Below the pieces are notes generated by a model that had not been told where the DNA came from, searched no databases, and saw nothing but the letters and a program-made list of their open reading frames with translations. Below, piece by piece: positions 42,585 through 50,637 of a stretch of DNA of 64,000 nucleotides (its first letter is position 1; the number at the start of each line of letters is the position of its first letter). The position numbers and the translations under genes are program-made. Origin of the DNA: Hormoscilla sp. GUM202. Its GTDB lineage: Bacteria > Cyanobacteriota > Cyanobacteriia > Cyanobacteriales > Desertifilaceae. The stretch spans positions 27,442 through 91,441 of the forward strand of contig RFFC02000017.1 in NCBI GenBank assembly GCA_005518205.2. Direction: 5' to 3'.

Positions 42585-45500
42585 ATGCATAAAGCTGGTC
42601 TGTATGAAGAGTGCGAATCGTTTAGCGTCAAGGTCCAAAATGGAAAATGATGCGTCAAATGACTGTGTCACAAGCCTATTAACCGAGACCGCTAGCAGGA
42701 CATCATTAGTCCTGACAACTTGCAGGGCTAACCGACCACCGGTGGTAACACTGGAAAGGACCGGTGAAACCCAGAGATGATGAAGGTGCAAGTCCTTCTC
42801 CCCAGGTGCAGGGGTAAAAGCATCACCCCTACGGTAGCGATGGCATCAATCCGTAAAGCGGGGTGAAAAGGCGTCAATGACTGGTAGCCTAAACCGGTCA
42901 ACGTTGAGCAAGTGGCTATGAGGAGCATAAAGCGAAGTGTTGCAGCGTCGTCAACAGAAACCAGTGGAATAAGGCTTATACACTGGGCCCAAAAGGGCAA
43001 GGATAATGGTCGTTGGCAGATTTTTCACTGACCAACAAGCACTGACAATAAACCCGACGTATGGACACCTTCTAAGGTCACAAACAATCATCGGCAGGAA
43101 CGAGATAAACCAGTTGATGTACTCTCGATTAGGTCGATAGTCGAGTAGCCACCGAAGGCGCAACATCTGCAACACATTAGCAGGTCACAACTGGGAAAGA
43201 TTGAGAGGAGAAGCATGCCTATCTGTAATGGATAGGATAAGCTGACGCCCTCACGGTTAACCAAAATGTGGAGGTTAGTAGAATTTCATATGTCACGGTG
43301 TACGTCCGAAAGGAAAGTATATGACTGGAATGCGGTCCCCTGGCGAAAGCTAAAAAAGAACGTATTCAAGATTCAAAAGCGTATCTACAGAGCGGCTCAA
43401 CGTGGAAACAAACAGCTAGTACGCAAGCTCCAAGGATTACTCACGAGGTCATGGTCCGCAAAGATGATTGCGGTGAGACAGGTAACCCAACAGAATCAGG
43501 GAAAGAAAACGGCAGGAGTAGATGGCGTGGTTGCGCTAAAGCCCTCCGAAAGACAGCCACTGGTGAGGCAGCTAAGAATCAATGACGGAAAAAAGGTCAA
43601 ACCGACCCGCAGGGTATGGATACCTAAACCCGGCAAAGATGAAAAAAGGCCATTAGGGATACCCACGATTTATGACAGAGCCCTACAAGGATTAGTCAAG
43701 ATAGCATTAGAGCCCGAATGGGAAGCGGTGTTTGAGGCGAACTCCTACGGGTTCAGACCAGGTAGAGGATGCCACGATGCTATAGAAGCAATATTCAAAA
43801 GCATCAGTCAAAAACCCAAATGGGTATTGGATGCGGATATTGCAAAATGCTTCGATAAAATTGACCACAACACACTACTCGAAAAACTGAATAACTCCAC
43901 ACCAATACGGAAGAAAATCCGTGAATGGCTAAAGGCCGGGGTGATGGACCGGCGCGAATACCAACCAACCTATGCAGGGACACCACAGGGTGGAGTAATA
44001 TCCCCTCTGCTAGCAAATATAGCACTACATGGGATGGAAACAGAGGTAAGAAAAATCGTGCCCGGAAACGTAGTAAAGCAAAAAGAACTAGGAGTAGTGA
44101 GATACGCGGACGACTTTGTAATAATGCATAAAGACCGGAAGGTCATTGATGCGGCAAAAGAGGTCATCAGCAAGTGGTTAGGCAAAATAGGATTGGAACT
44201 GAGACCCGAAAAAACACGAATAGTCCACACACTTGAGGGGGATAAGCCAGGTTTTGATTTCCTTGGAATCAACATCCGCCAATACAAGGTAGGAAAATAC
44301 CGAAGTGGAAAAACCGGGAAAGGATACAAAACCCTAATAAAGCCAAACGACAAATCCATAAAGGCCCACAAAGAAAAGTTGAAGACTGTGATAGACAATC
44401 ATAAGGCTGCGCCACAGGCCGCACTGATAAGCAGACTGAACCCAATAATCCGGGGATGGTGCAACTATCACAGAACGGTGGTAAGCAAGGAGGTATTCGG
44501 AGAACTGGATAACTACCTGTGGGATATAATATGGAAATGGGGCAAAAGAAGGCATCCAAATAAGGCGGACACATGGGTAGCGAAGAAATACTGGAAAGCT
44601 GAAGGCAGCCGACAGTGGAACTTCATGGATAAAACGGGGATAAAACTACTCCTACACTCCGATACGGAAGTCATACGACACGTAAAAGTGAAAGGAGCAG
44701 CCAGCCCGATGGATGGAAATCTCGTGTACTGGAGCAAAAGATTACGCAAGAGCCCCCTAGTAAGCTCGAGAGTGATTAAGCTCATGAGCAAACAAAAAGG
44801 TAAATGCGAACACTGTGGAATGCTGTTTATAGAAGGAGACAAGTGGGAAGTTGACCACATCCTGCCGAAATCATTAGGCGGTAAGGACAGGTACGATAAT
44901 CTACAACTGCTCCATGATTATTGCCATCATCAGAAAACGAGAATAGATGGCAGTACTGAGAGCCGCACCCGGAAACGGGATAGGAAGGCCGAGGAGCCGG
45001 ATGAGGTGAAAATCTCACGTCCGGTTTTGAAGACGAGCAGGATTGGCGACAATCTTGCTTAGTTTAATACCCCTAGAGATTTCAACGGTTGATGATATTC
45101 CCGAGGCGTTACGGGATGCTATTCCGTCTAGAGAACCCCAAAACAGGCGGGATCCCTCGACCTTGGGGATAGTAATTATTGGTAGCTTGGTGGGAGTGGT
45201 GGCGATCGCAGTTGGTTCTATTTCCTGGTTTACCTGGCAAGCTTCACAGGTACAATTACTCGAAGTTGTCCCAGAAGCAACGGAGGAGACCAAGTCATCG
45301 GTGACCAAAGCAATTATATCACCTGCGAAAACTACCACTCCAGCAACAGATGCGTTGCTAAAACATTTTCCCTATTCCGAAGCAACAGGATCGGAACTTG
45401 CCCCGATCGTAGCAGATGGCAGCTTGAAGCTGCGCAAAGCTGCGGCGGCAGAGTTTCTGGCGATGGTCGATGCGGCGCGGATGGAAGGGGTTAACCTGGT

Positions 45501-45858
45501 GCCAATTTCTGGTTTTCGCTCCCTCGCCGACCAGGAGTATTTATTTTTTCAGATTAAGGCACAGCGGGGACAGGTGTCAACTGAGCGATCGGAAGTTAGT
45601 GCGCCTCCTGGCTACAGCGAACATCACACGGGTTATGCTGTCGATATTGGAGATGGTAATGTCCCAGCAACTCACCTGAGTCATAACTTTGAACGTACAG
45701 CTGCTTTTAAGTGGCTTCAGGCTAATGCTGCTTATTTTAGTTTTGAGCTGTCTTTCCCACGTAATAATCCCCAAGGCGTGAGTTATGAACCTTGGCATTG
45801 GCGGTTTACGGGCGATCGGCATAGCTTAGAAACATTTTATAAGGATCGCCAAAAATAG
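42585..45858 (+). CDS. D-alanyl-D-alanine carboxypeptidase (VanY/M15B), gene split by a group II intron
   Basis: Exon 1 is 42585-42610 and exon 2 is 45069-45858. Joined, they encode 271 residues starting MHKAGLYEEPLEISTVDD then IPEALRDAIPSREPQ, with a membrane anchor (GIVIIGSLVGVVAIAVGSIS) at ~50 and the M15B peptidase domain: SGFRSLADQEYLFF, APPGYSEHHTGYAVDIGDG (zinc His and Asp) and SYEPWHWRFTG (zinc His). The enzyme trims the terminal D-Ala from peptidoglycan stems on the outer face of the membrane. Without splicing the intron, the exon 1 frame ends early; exon 2 alone lacks the native start. A separate frame MATILLSL at 45043 begins inside the intron and is not the natural start. Confidence 0.85.
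42611..45068 (+). mobile_element. Complete group II intron with maturase/HNH protein, 2458 nt
   Basis: The 5' end is GTGCGAATCG at 42611 and the 3' end TTAGTTTAAT at 45068. Domain V lies at about 44996-45030 (GAGCCGGATGAGGTGAAAAT, then CTCACGTCCGGTTTT), followed by domain VI. In domain I a stem GTTGG/CCAAC (43011-43035) presents UUUUCA (43022-43027), which can pair with the last six bases of exon 1, TGAAGA (one wobble), as EBS1-IBS1. The intron-encoded protein is intact. The same 3' end is seen in the truncated copy at 24150-25095. It is inserted in sense in the carboxypeptidase gene. Confidence 0.92.
43266..45062 (+). CDS. ltrA: Group II intron reverse transcriptase / maturase with HNH endonuclease
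   Basis: 598 residues. The RT domain has KTAGVDGVVALKPSERQPLV, RPLGIPTIYDRALQGLVKIA, FRPGRGCHDAIEAI, GTPQGGVISPLLANIALHGM and the catalytic YADD (VVRYADDFVIMHKD, ~279). Domain X (LNPIIRGWCNYHRTVVSKEV) lies at ~395-415. The HNH domain has CEHCGMLF (~514), DHILPKSLGGKDRYDNLQLL and HDYCHH (~551). It splices its own intron and supports retrohoming by target-primed reverse transcription. The reading frame runs through domain V and VI and stops 6 nt before the intron end. The start may be 43266 or the ATG at 43290 (MSRCTSERK). Confidence 0.95.
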   Translation: MWRLVEFHMSRCTSERKVYDWNAVPWRKLKKNVFKIQKRIYRAAQRGNKQLVRKLQGLLTRSWSAKMIAVRQVTQQNQGKKTAGVDGVVALKPSERQPLVRQLRINDGKKVKPTRRVWIPKPGKDEKRPLGIPTIYDRALQGLVKIALEPEWEAVFEANSYGFRPGRGCHDAIEAIFKSISQKPKWVLDADIAKCFDKIDHNTLLEKLNNSTPIRKKIREWLKAGVMDRREYQPTYAGTPQGGVISPLLANIALHGMETEVRKIVPGNVVKQKELGVVRYADDFVIMHKDRKVIDAAKEVISKWLGKIGLELRPEKTRIVHTLEGDKPGFDFLGINIRQYKVGKYRSGKTGKGYKTLIKPNDKSIKAHKEKLKTVIDNHKAAPQAALISRLNPIIRGWCNYHRTVVSKEVFGELDNYLWDIIWKWGKRRHPNKADTWVAKKYWKAEGSRQWNFMDKTGIKLLLHSDTEVIRHVKVKGAASPMDGNLVYWSKRLRKSPLVSSRVIKLMSKQKGKCEHCGMLFIEGDKWEVDHILPKSLGGKDRYDNLQLLHDYCHHQKTRIDGSTESRTRKRDRKAEEPDEVKISRPVLKTSRIGDNLA

Positions 45859-45954
45859 TGTTATCAGTTGTAAGTTGTATGTTGCCAGTTGTAATTTGGA
45901 TGTTGTAATTTTAAGAGCAATTAGCAATTAGCAATGAACCATGAGCAATAAAAA

Positions 45955-46635
45955 ATGAATAAAACGGCCCTGAATTTAATTGCCATTTCTGTTTTTCTGA
46001 TGACTATGTCGGTTCTGCTGGGACCTGCGATTAATTTGCCGCCAGCAGTGCCCGCGATCGCGGTTTTGACGCTGTTGGGAATTGCTACTTTGGACAGCTT
46101 CAGGTTTGAGGGGAAAGGTGGCACTCTGGTACTGGGTTTACTAGCTAATTTATCACCGGAACATCGCGATCGGGTGGTGCGGCACGAGGCGGGACATTTC
46201 CTGGTTGCTTACCTATTAGAAATTCCCATTACAGGCTATACTCTCAGTCCCTGGGAAGCTTTTCAGCAAGGAAAACCAGGTGTTGGCGGTGTCTCCTTCT
46301 CTGATGCAGAATTGGCATCACAGCTAGAGGAGGGGAAATTATCGGCCCAGTTGTTCGATCGCTATTGTGCTGTGTGGATGGCAGGGGGCGTAGGGGAAAC
46401 CCTAGTATATGGTAATGCCGAAGGGGGAGCAGATGACTTACAAAAATTGAGAACCATTTGGACGGAACAGCTAGGGCGGACTTTGAAAGAATGTGCTACG
46501 AAGGAGCGATCAGCTGCTTTACAAGCCCGCACTTTAATTAAACAAAATTGGTCGGCTTACGAAGCTTTAGTTGCAGCGATGGCAGAACGTAATTCTGTTT
46601 CCTACTGTTACGATATAATTAAGCAAAATGGTTAA
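45955..46635 (+). CDS. M41-like (FtsH peptidase-domain) protein without AAA domain
   Basis: 226 residues. Two hydrophobic N-terminal segments (LIAISVFLMTMSVLLGPAIN, VPAIAVLTLLGIATL) precede a metalloprotease-like part with HEAGH (VVRHEAGHFLVAYLLEIPI, ~76-80), and WMAGGVGETLVYGNAEGGAD as the second metal region. This resembles the peptidase domain of FtsH alone. Such stand-alone M41-like proteins are found in cyanobacteria and chloroplasts; whether this one is proteolytic is unknown. An unusual stretch of ATTAGCAATTAGCAATG repeats lies just upstream. Confidence 0.8.
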   Translation: MNKTALNLIAISVFLMTMSVLLGPAINLPPAVPAIAVLTLLGIATLDSFRFEGKGGTLVLGLLANLSPEHRDRVVRHEAGHFLVAYLLEIPITGYTLSPWEAFQQGKPGVGGVSFSDAELASQLEEGKLSAQLFDRYCAVWMAGGVGETLVYGNAEGGADDLQKLRTIWTEQLGRTLKECATKERSAALQARTLIKQNWSAYEALVAAMAERNSVSYCYDIIKQNG

Positions 46636-46655
46636 TATGGAGAAAAGGTAAAACG

Positions 46656-46898
46656 ATGAGTCAAATAGTTACGGCTGTATTTGATGGTCAGGTGCTACGG
46701 CCAGATACACCACTAAATATGCAACTTGGCAAGCGTTATGTTATTACGATATCTACTGAATCTGAGAGTACAGAGGATGCTTGGGATGTACTAAAGGCTT
46801 TTACTGGAACTGTTGAAGCACCACTAGATTGGTCGATCGAGCATGACCATTATTTGTATGGAACACCGATCGCGCAGCGTGGCGTAGCCATAGAATAA
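46656..46898 (+). CDS. DUF104/AF2212-like antitoxin, C-terminus formed by a dispersed repeat
   Basis: 80 residues: SQIVTAVFDGQVLRPDTPLN then LGKRYVITIS is the typical DUF104 antitoxin start. Residues ~70-80 (GTPIAQRGVAIE) are encoded by the 24-bp dispersed repeat at 46868-46891, so the native C-terminus has been replaced. It is followed by the remains of its PIN-domain toxin (46909-47382). With the toxin dead, the antitoxin is an orphan. Confidence 0.75.
   Translation: MSQIVTAVFDGQVLRPDTPLNMQLGKRYVITISTESESTEDAWDVLKAFTGTVEAPLDWSIEHDHYLYGTPIAQRGVAIE
46868..46891 (+). repeat. 24-bp short dispersed repeat in the antitoxin gene
   Basis: GATCGCGCAGCGTGGCGTAG then CCAT, identical to 40908-40931. 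It encodes the last residues of the DUF104-like antitoxin. Confidence 0.85.
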
Positions 46899-46908
46899 AC
46901 TATAGCCC

Positions 46909-47382
46909 ATGAATGGAGATCGTCTACTGCTAGATACAGTTTTTATCCAAGCTTTGTTCAACCAACGCGATCGGTATCACGATCGAGCAGTAGCATTGCT
47001 GCCGCGTACACATCTGCTGCTGAGGTATGGATAACTGATCGCGCACTGCGTAGCGGAGGGGGCCCGGAGCGTGTAGCCATAGCAGTGTTAACAGAAATTG
47101 GCAATGCTCTTAGACACGCACAGGCAGCGGTTCAGTTTATCCAACAATGTTATCAGACAGCCAATATCCGTGTTGTCAGTGTGGATACGCAGCTTTTAAC
47201 CCGTGCTTTACAGCTTTAGCAGTCGTCCAGATAAAACATAGGGTCTGACTGACTGCATTTCTTTCGTTGTTATACAGGAAAATGGTTTGATAGATGCTGT
47301 GACCGCCGATCGCGTAGCGTGTGCGCAGCACATTCGCCACTTTGTTCTTGCTGGTTATCGTGCGTTGATGCTTAATAGCTAG
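46909..47382 (+). pseudogene. PIN-domain toxin, disrupted by frameshifts and dispersed repeats
   Basis: MNGDRLLLDTVFIQALFNQR starts a PIN protein (LLDTVF with the first Asp) but a stop follows after RYG. Later frames give LTEIGNALRHAQAAVQFIQQ, CYQTANIRVVSVDTQLLTRA, DCISF(VV)-like and ENGLIDAVTADR, which complete the usual PIN domain. A stretch GATCGCGCACTGCGTAGCGG, then AGGGGGCCCGGAGCGTG (47037-47080), and a second GATCGCGTAGCGTGTGCGCA (47308-47330) interrupt it. It is clearly inactive. Confidence 0.75.
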
Positions 47383-47650
47383 ATACAAATTAATCTGGGA
47401 TCGAGAAAATGTTTTAGACTTGATAATTCAGGACAATGCTCGAAGAAAACCTGACTGACTGCCCCTACCCAGGGGCAAGAAGAGTAATGATGGGACAGCG
47501 ATGTCCGCCGGGTAGTGCGATCGCGCAGTATATCCTCAACTTATCTTACAGGATCCAGACCGAATAGACCAGTACGGACTCCTATGATTATTATTACATG
47601 TTGGGGATCGAGATCCCAGGGTGACAGGTGGGCGAAGCCCACCTACATGC
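47383..47650. other. Gap between the PIN relic and moeB, with a hairpin terminator at 47626-47644
   Basis: AGGTGGGC GAA GCCCACCT is a perfect stem-loop 7 bp from the end of the minus-strand moeB gene and is likely its terminator (no long U-tract). A second hairpin GGGATCGAGATCCC is adjacent (47603-47616). No gene seen. Confidence 0.6.
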
Positions 47651-48823
47651 TTAATACTGGGGCACTGATGGATCGACTTCTTGACTCCAGGCTGTAATGC
47701 CGCCTTTGACATTAATGCCTTCTATGCCAGCGGATTTCAGAATCCCCAAGGCTTTAGCAGAACGCCCACCCATCTTACAGTGAGCAATCAACTTGTGACC
47801 GTTGAGGATTTCTTTAATCTTCTGGACACCTGCACCGCTTTCAATGTCCGGTAATGGCACTAGCTGCGAACCGGGAATCTTCGCAATTTCGTACTCGTGG
47901 GGGTTGCGAACATCCACCAGGACGAAATCATCTGCGCCACTATCCATCAATTGCTTGAGTTCAGTGACGGTCATTTCCCCGATTTCGGCTTGTTGTTTTG
48001 CTGCTTCCATATTTGCTTGGGGAATTCCACAGAATTGTTCGTAATCAATTAATTTCGAGATCGCGGGACGTTCGGGATTGGGTCGTAATTTCAGTTCCCG
48101 GAATGTCATATTCAGAGCATCATACAGCAGCAGGCGTCCGCTGAGGGTCGTACCCTTACCCGTGATGATTTTGACTGTTTCTGTTGCTTGGATGACACCA
48201 ATTATCCCGGGCAAAATCCCTAAAACCCCTCCTTCTGCACAGGATGGCACCATTCCCGGCGGTGGGGGTTCGGGGTAGAGGTCGCGGTAGTTGGGACCGT
48301 CTTCGTAGTTGAAGACTGTTGCTTGACCTTCAAACCGGAAAATCGAACCATAGACGTTGGGTTTATTCAGCAGCACGCAGGCGTCATTCACCAGATAGCG
48401 GGTGGGGAAGTTATCCGTGCCATCCACTACAATGTCATAAGGTTCGAGGATTTCCAGGGCGTTTTCAGAACTGATGCGGGTATTGTACAGGTGCAACAAG
48501 CAGTTGGGATTGATTTCGTGAATCCGATTTTTGGCAGATTCAATTTTGGGTTTCCCTACCCAAGAGGTGCCATGGATCACCTGACGTTGCAGGTTGGAAC
48601 TATCCACGACATCAAAATCTACAATGCCGATGCGTCCTACTCCCGCTGCTGCCAGGTATAGCAGCAGGGGCGAACCGAGTCCGCCAGTGCCAATGCACAA
48701 GACGCTGGCCGCTTTAAGCCGTTTTTGCCCTTCCAGTCCGATTTCTGGCACTATCAGATGGCGGGAGTATCGTTCGTATTCTTCTTTGGTGAGCTGGATT
48801 TCCTCCAGATTGGGATTGAGCAT
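47651..48823 (-). CDS. moeB: Molybdopterin-synthase adenylyltransferase with C-terminal rhodanese domain
   Basis: 390 residues. The E1-like adenylation domain shows RYSRHLIVPEIGLEGQKRLK, the nucleotide loop VLCIGTGGLGSPLLLYLAAA, IVDFDVVDSSNLQRQVIHGT, DGTDNFPTRYLVNDACV and PSCAEGGVLGILPGIIGVIQ. The rhodanese domain (~285-385) has VLVDVRNPHEYEIAKIPGSQ and the active-site Cys in AHCKMGGRSAKALG. It adenylates the C-terminus of MoaD (or a related sulfur carrier), and the rhodanese part can pass sulfur, as in MOCS3/MoeBR. It is 58 bp downstream of the M67 peptidase gene on the same strand, an informative pairing for sulfur-carrier processing. Confidence 0.94.
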   Translation of the reverse strand: MLNPNLEEIQLTKEEYERYSRHLIVPEIGLEGQKRLKAASVLCIGTGGLGSPLLLYLAAAGVGRIGIVDFDVVDSSNLQRQVIHGTSWVGKPKIESAKNRIHEINPNCLLHLYNTRISSENALEILEPYDIVVDGTDNFPTRYLVNDACVLLNKPNVYGSIFRFEGQATVFNYEDGPNYRDLYPEPPPPGMVPSCAEGGVLGILPGIIGVIQATETVKIITGKGTTLSGRLLLYDALNMTFRELKLRPNPERPAISKLIDYEQFCGIPQANMEAAKQQAEIGEMTVTELKQLMDSGADDFVLVDVRNPHEYEIAKIPGSQLVPLPDIESGAGVQKIKEILNGHKLIAHCKMGGRSAKALGILKSAGIEGINVKGGITAWSQEVDPSVPQY

Positions 48824-48881
48824 AGCGATAATGATGATTATTGCCCTGTGTCGAGTTTTAACTTTTAACCAGGCTTGTACT

Positions 48882-49361
48882 CTAGCTTGATTCTATCTTA
48901 AGGATTTTTTCCGGTTGGAATTGGAGATCGCCATCCAGACACCAGCTGCGGAGGTCTGCGGCCTCTCCTTGAAGGACTGATACTATTATATAGGAGTATT
49001 CTTCCCAGGCGATCGCCCGATCGAACTCTGATGGTACTGCCGGGTGGTCCGGGTGGGAGTGATAGACGCCAATGATGTCCAGATCGCGATCGCGTGCTTG
49101 TTTTTGGACTTTGAGTAGGGTGTCGGGGGCGATGGAGTATCGTTCGCGTCTCGTCGTACCCAGTTTCCCTGACCCAGTAATTTCACTGAAAGTCTCGGCG
49201 ACGCTGTCATCCCAGCTGTTTTCCGTTGGCAAGACTTCTCTGATAGTTTTGACATCTCCGGACATTTTACCCAATAGCAAGCCACAGCATTCTGACGGAT
49301 ACCTACTTTCCGCGTCCCCTTGTATTGCTTGGAGATGGTGAGGTTGGACTTTGATTACCAT
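48882..49361 (-). CDS. M67 family (JAMM/MPN+) metallopeptidase
   Basis: 159 residues. The JAMM zinc motif is complete: Glu24 (YPSECCGLLLGK), H-x-H (HSHPDHPAVPSEFD, H101 and H103) and Asp114. Bacterial members cleave C-terminal extensions from sulfur-carrier proteins (as with CysO/Mec+ or ThiS/MoaD-like fusions), freeing the Gly-Gly end for activation by an E1-like enzyme. The adjacent moeB on the same strand strongly supports such a role here. Start at 49361, ATG; the upstream GATCGATCGCACCT offers a weak leader. Confidence 0.9.
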   Translation of the reverse strand: MVIKVQPHHLQAIQGDAESRYPSECCGLLLGKMSGDVKTIREVLPTENSWDDSVAETFSEITGSGKLGTTRRERYSIAPDTLLKVQKQARDRDLDIIGVYHSHPDHPAVPSEFDRAIAWEEYSYIIVSVLQGEAADLRSWCLDGDLQFQPEKILKIESS

Positions 49362-49707
49362 AGGTGCGATCGATCTGTTCGTAATAATTCCCTGACTTCG
49401 CTGTCATCCCGCCCGACGCCCCCCGCGTCATAGTCGGTTGAAAACCGACTGAAAACCTTATAGAGAAAGGATTTGGTGTACGCTTTGTGGACTTGACGGC
49501 TTAGGGGACGGTTTTTACCAAAGGCGGCCTGTTGCGACAGGTGCAATATCTAAGTTTCAACCGACTAAAAACATTGTTATTTTAGCTATAATTTTACTGG
49601 ATTAACGCTCTAGATGGTGGCCTCCCATAAGTTGCGAATGTCAGCTATAAAGACGCTGCACCATCTCAACAGCTTGGCGAGCAAAATTTGCTTCAACTGA
49701 TACTTTT
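49362..49707. repeat. Gap with palindromic repeats related to 13340-13740
   Basis: CATAGTCGGTTGAAAACCGA and TTTCAACCGACTAAAAACATTG, plus AAAGGCGGCCTGTTGCGACA then GGTGCAATATC, match phrases in the 13.3-13.7 kb cluster (CGGCCTGTTGCAACAGGTGC, AAAACCGACTAA). It is the same mosaic repeat family, and no gene is seen. Confidence 0.7.
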
Positions 49708-49947
49708 TCATGTTCGCCCGATCGCGCGGTCTGATATCTCAATTGCTCTTACCAGGATATCGTAATCTGACTGCGTGAGGAAGCCGCAAGCAAAGAATGT
49801 GAGAGCCAGTTCTGTTGGAATTTTAATTTCAAAATCTATTGAGCGATGTTCTGCTACCATCCTCATCACTGCTCTAGCTATAAACGCTGCACCACAAACA
49901 GTTGCATCAAAATCTTCTTTTTCTATTATTATCAATAGTCTCGACAA
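49708..49947 (-). CDS. Small conserved-looking helical protein, unknown function
   Basis: 79 residues (MSRLLIIIEKEDFDATVCGA ... LAIEISDRAIGRT-like end). It is alpha-helical with an AHRSIDFEIKIPTELALTFF centre. No family recognised. It is preceded by no clear ribosome-binding site. It may be a genuine short gene or the tail of a decayed one. Confidence 0.4.
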   Translation of the reverse strand: MSRLLIIIEKEDFDATVCGAAFIARAVMRMVAEHRSIDFEIKIPTELALTFFACGFLTQSDYDILVRAIEISDRAIGRT

Positions 49948-50364
49948 ATGTTAATATCTGTCATATCTCTAACCGGATAATCATACAATGTTGGTATTTG
50001 CTCGCCATCATATACATCTTTACATTGAGTAGGTATTTGCATGTCATTCGGTATAGGAAGATCGGTTCGTAGTAAGCGCTAAAGCGCTTGCTTGGCTGTA
50101 CTATTATCTTATCCCAAAACTCCTACAATTGTCAGCGTCTCCCTCAAATGGGTTACTATTGGAGCTAATTCTCTGAGATCAAGGCTAGAGACCATCTAAT
50201 TAGACTTAACCAGTGAGTAATTATATCTCTGTGAAGTTGAGTTAATAAGTTAAATGTCACTTTGACTAAGCCGAAAAATTCATAGGCTATGCATGAGCAA
50301 TTTTGTATCCCAAAAAACCATTGATAGAGCCATGCCGAATCTACCGGCGAGAGCTTGACCGATT
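49948..50364. other. Gap without gene
   Basis: About 415 bp. It contains the palindrome AAGCGCTAAAGCGCTT (about 50071-50086), a member of the same hairpin class as 20924-20940. Otherwise no signal. Confidence 0.45.
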
Positions 50365-50637
50365 TTATAGGCTCTCTGTTGCAGGCGCTTGTCTGGCAAG
50401 GGACAGTTGCGAAAATTTTGTTGCCCGAGGACTCGATCGATTGGTCAAATCATCCGTCGCCCGATCGAGATTTATGAGAATTTTACGCCCGAAGAGATGA
50501 GTGGTCGCGTTGAGGAGCTCTGAGAGTTGCTCTGACTCACTGGGGAGGTTAAAATATCGGTGGCGTTCGCTCAAGGCGATAGGCGATCGCCTGAGGACCA
50601 GCATAGTTTTCAGGCCACCCATGTTTGACCCGATCTG
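50365..50637 (-). pseudogene. Unknown open frame interrupted by an ISKra4-like element
   Basis: On the minus strand the frame reads QIGSNMGGLKTMLVLRRSPI, ERHRYFNLPSESEQLSELLN and LFGRKILINLDRATDDL. Before the insertion it probably continued upstream through 52669 as ...DYIKEIV, since removing 50638-52668 (IS plus one duplication) keeps the frame. I do not recognise the protein, and homology evidence is lacking. Confidence 0.35.

Noticed and set aside
45043..45068. ATG at 45043 as the natural start of the carboxypeptidase
   Set aside because: It lies inside intron domain VI and would add MATILLSLI, whereas the spliced exon 1 gives a family-like N-terminus with the correct frame.
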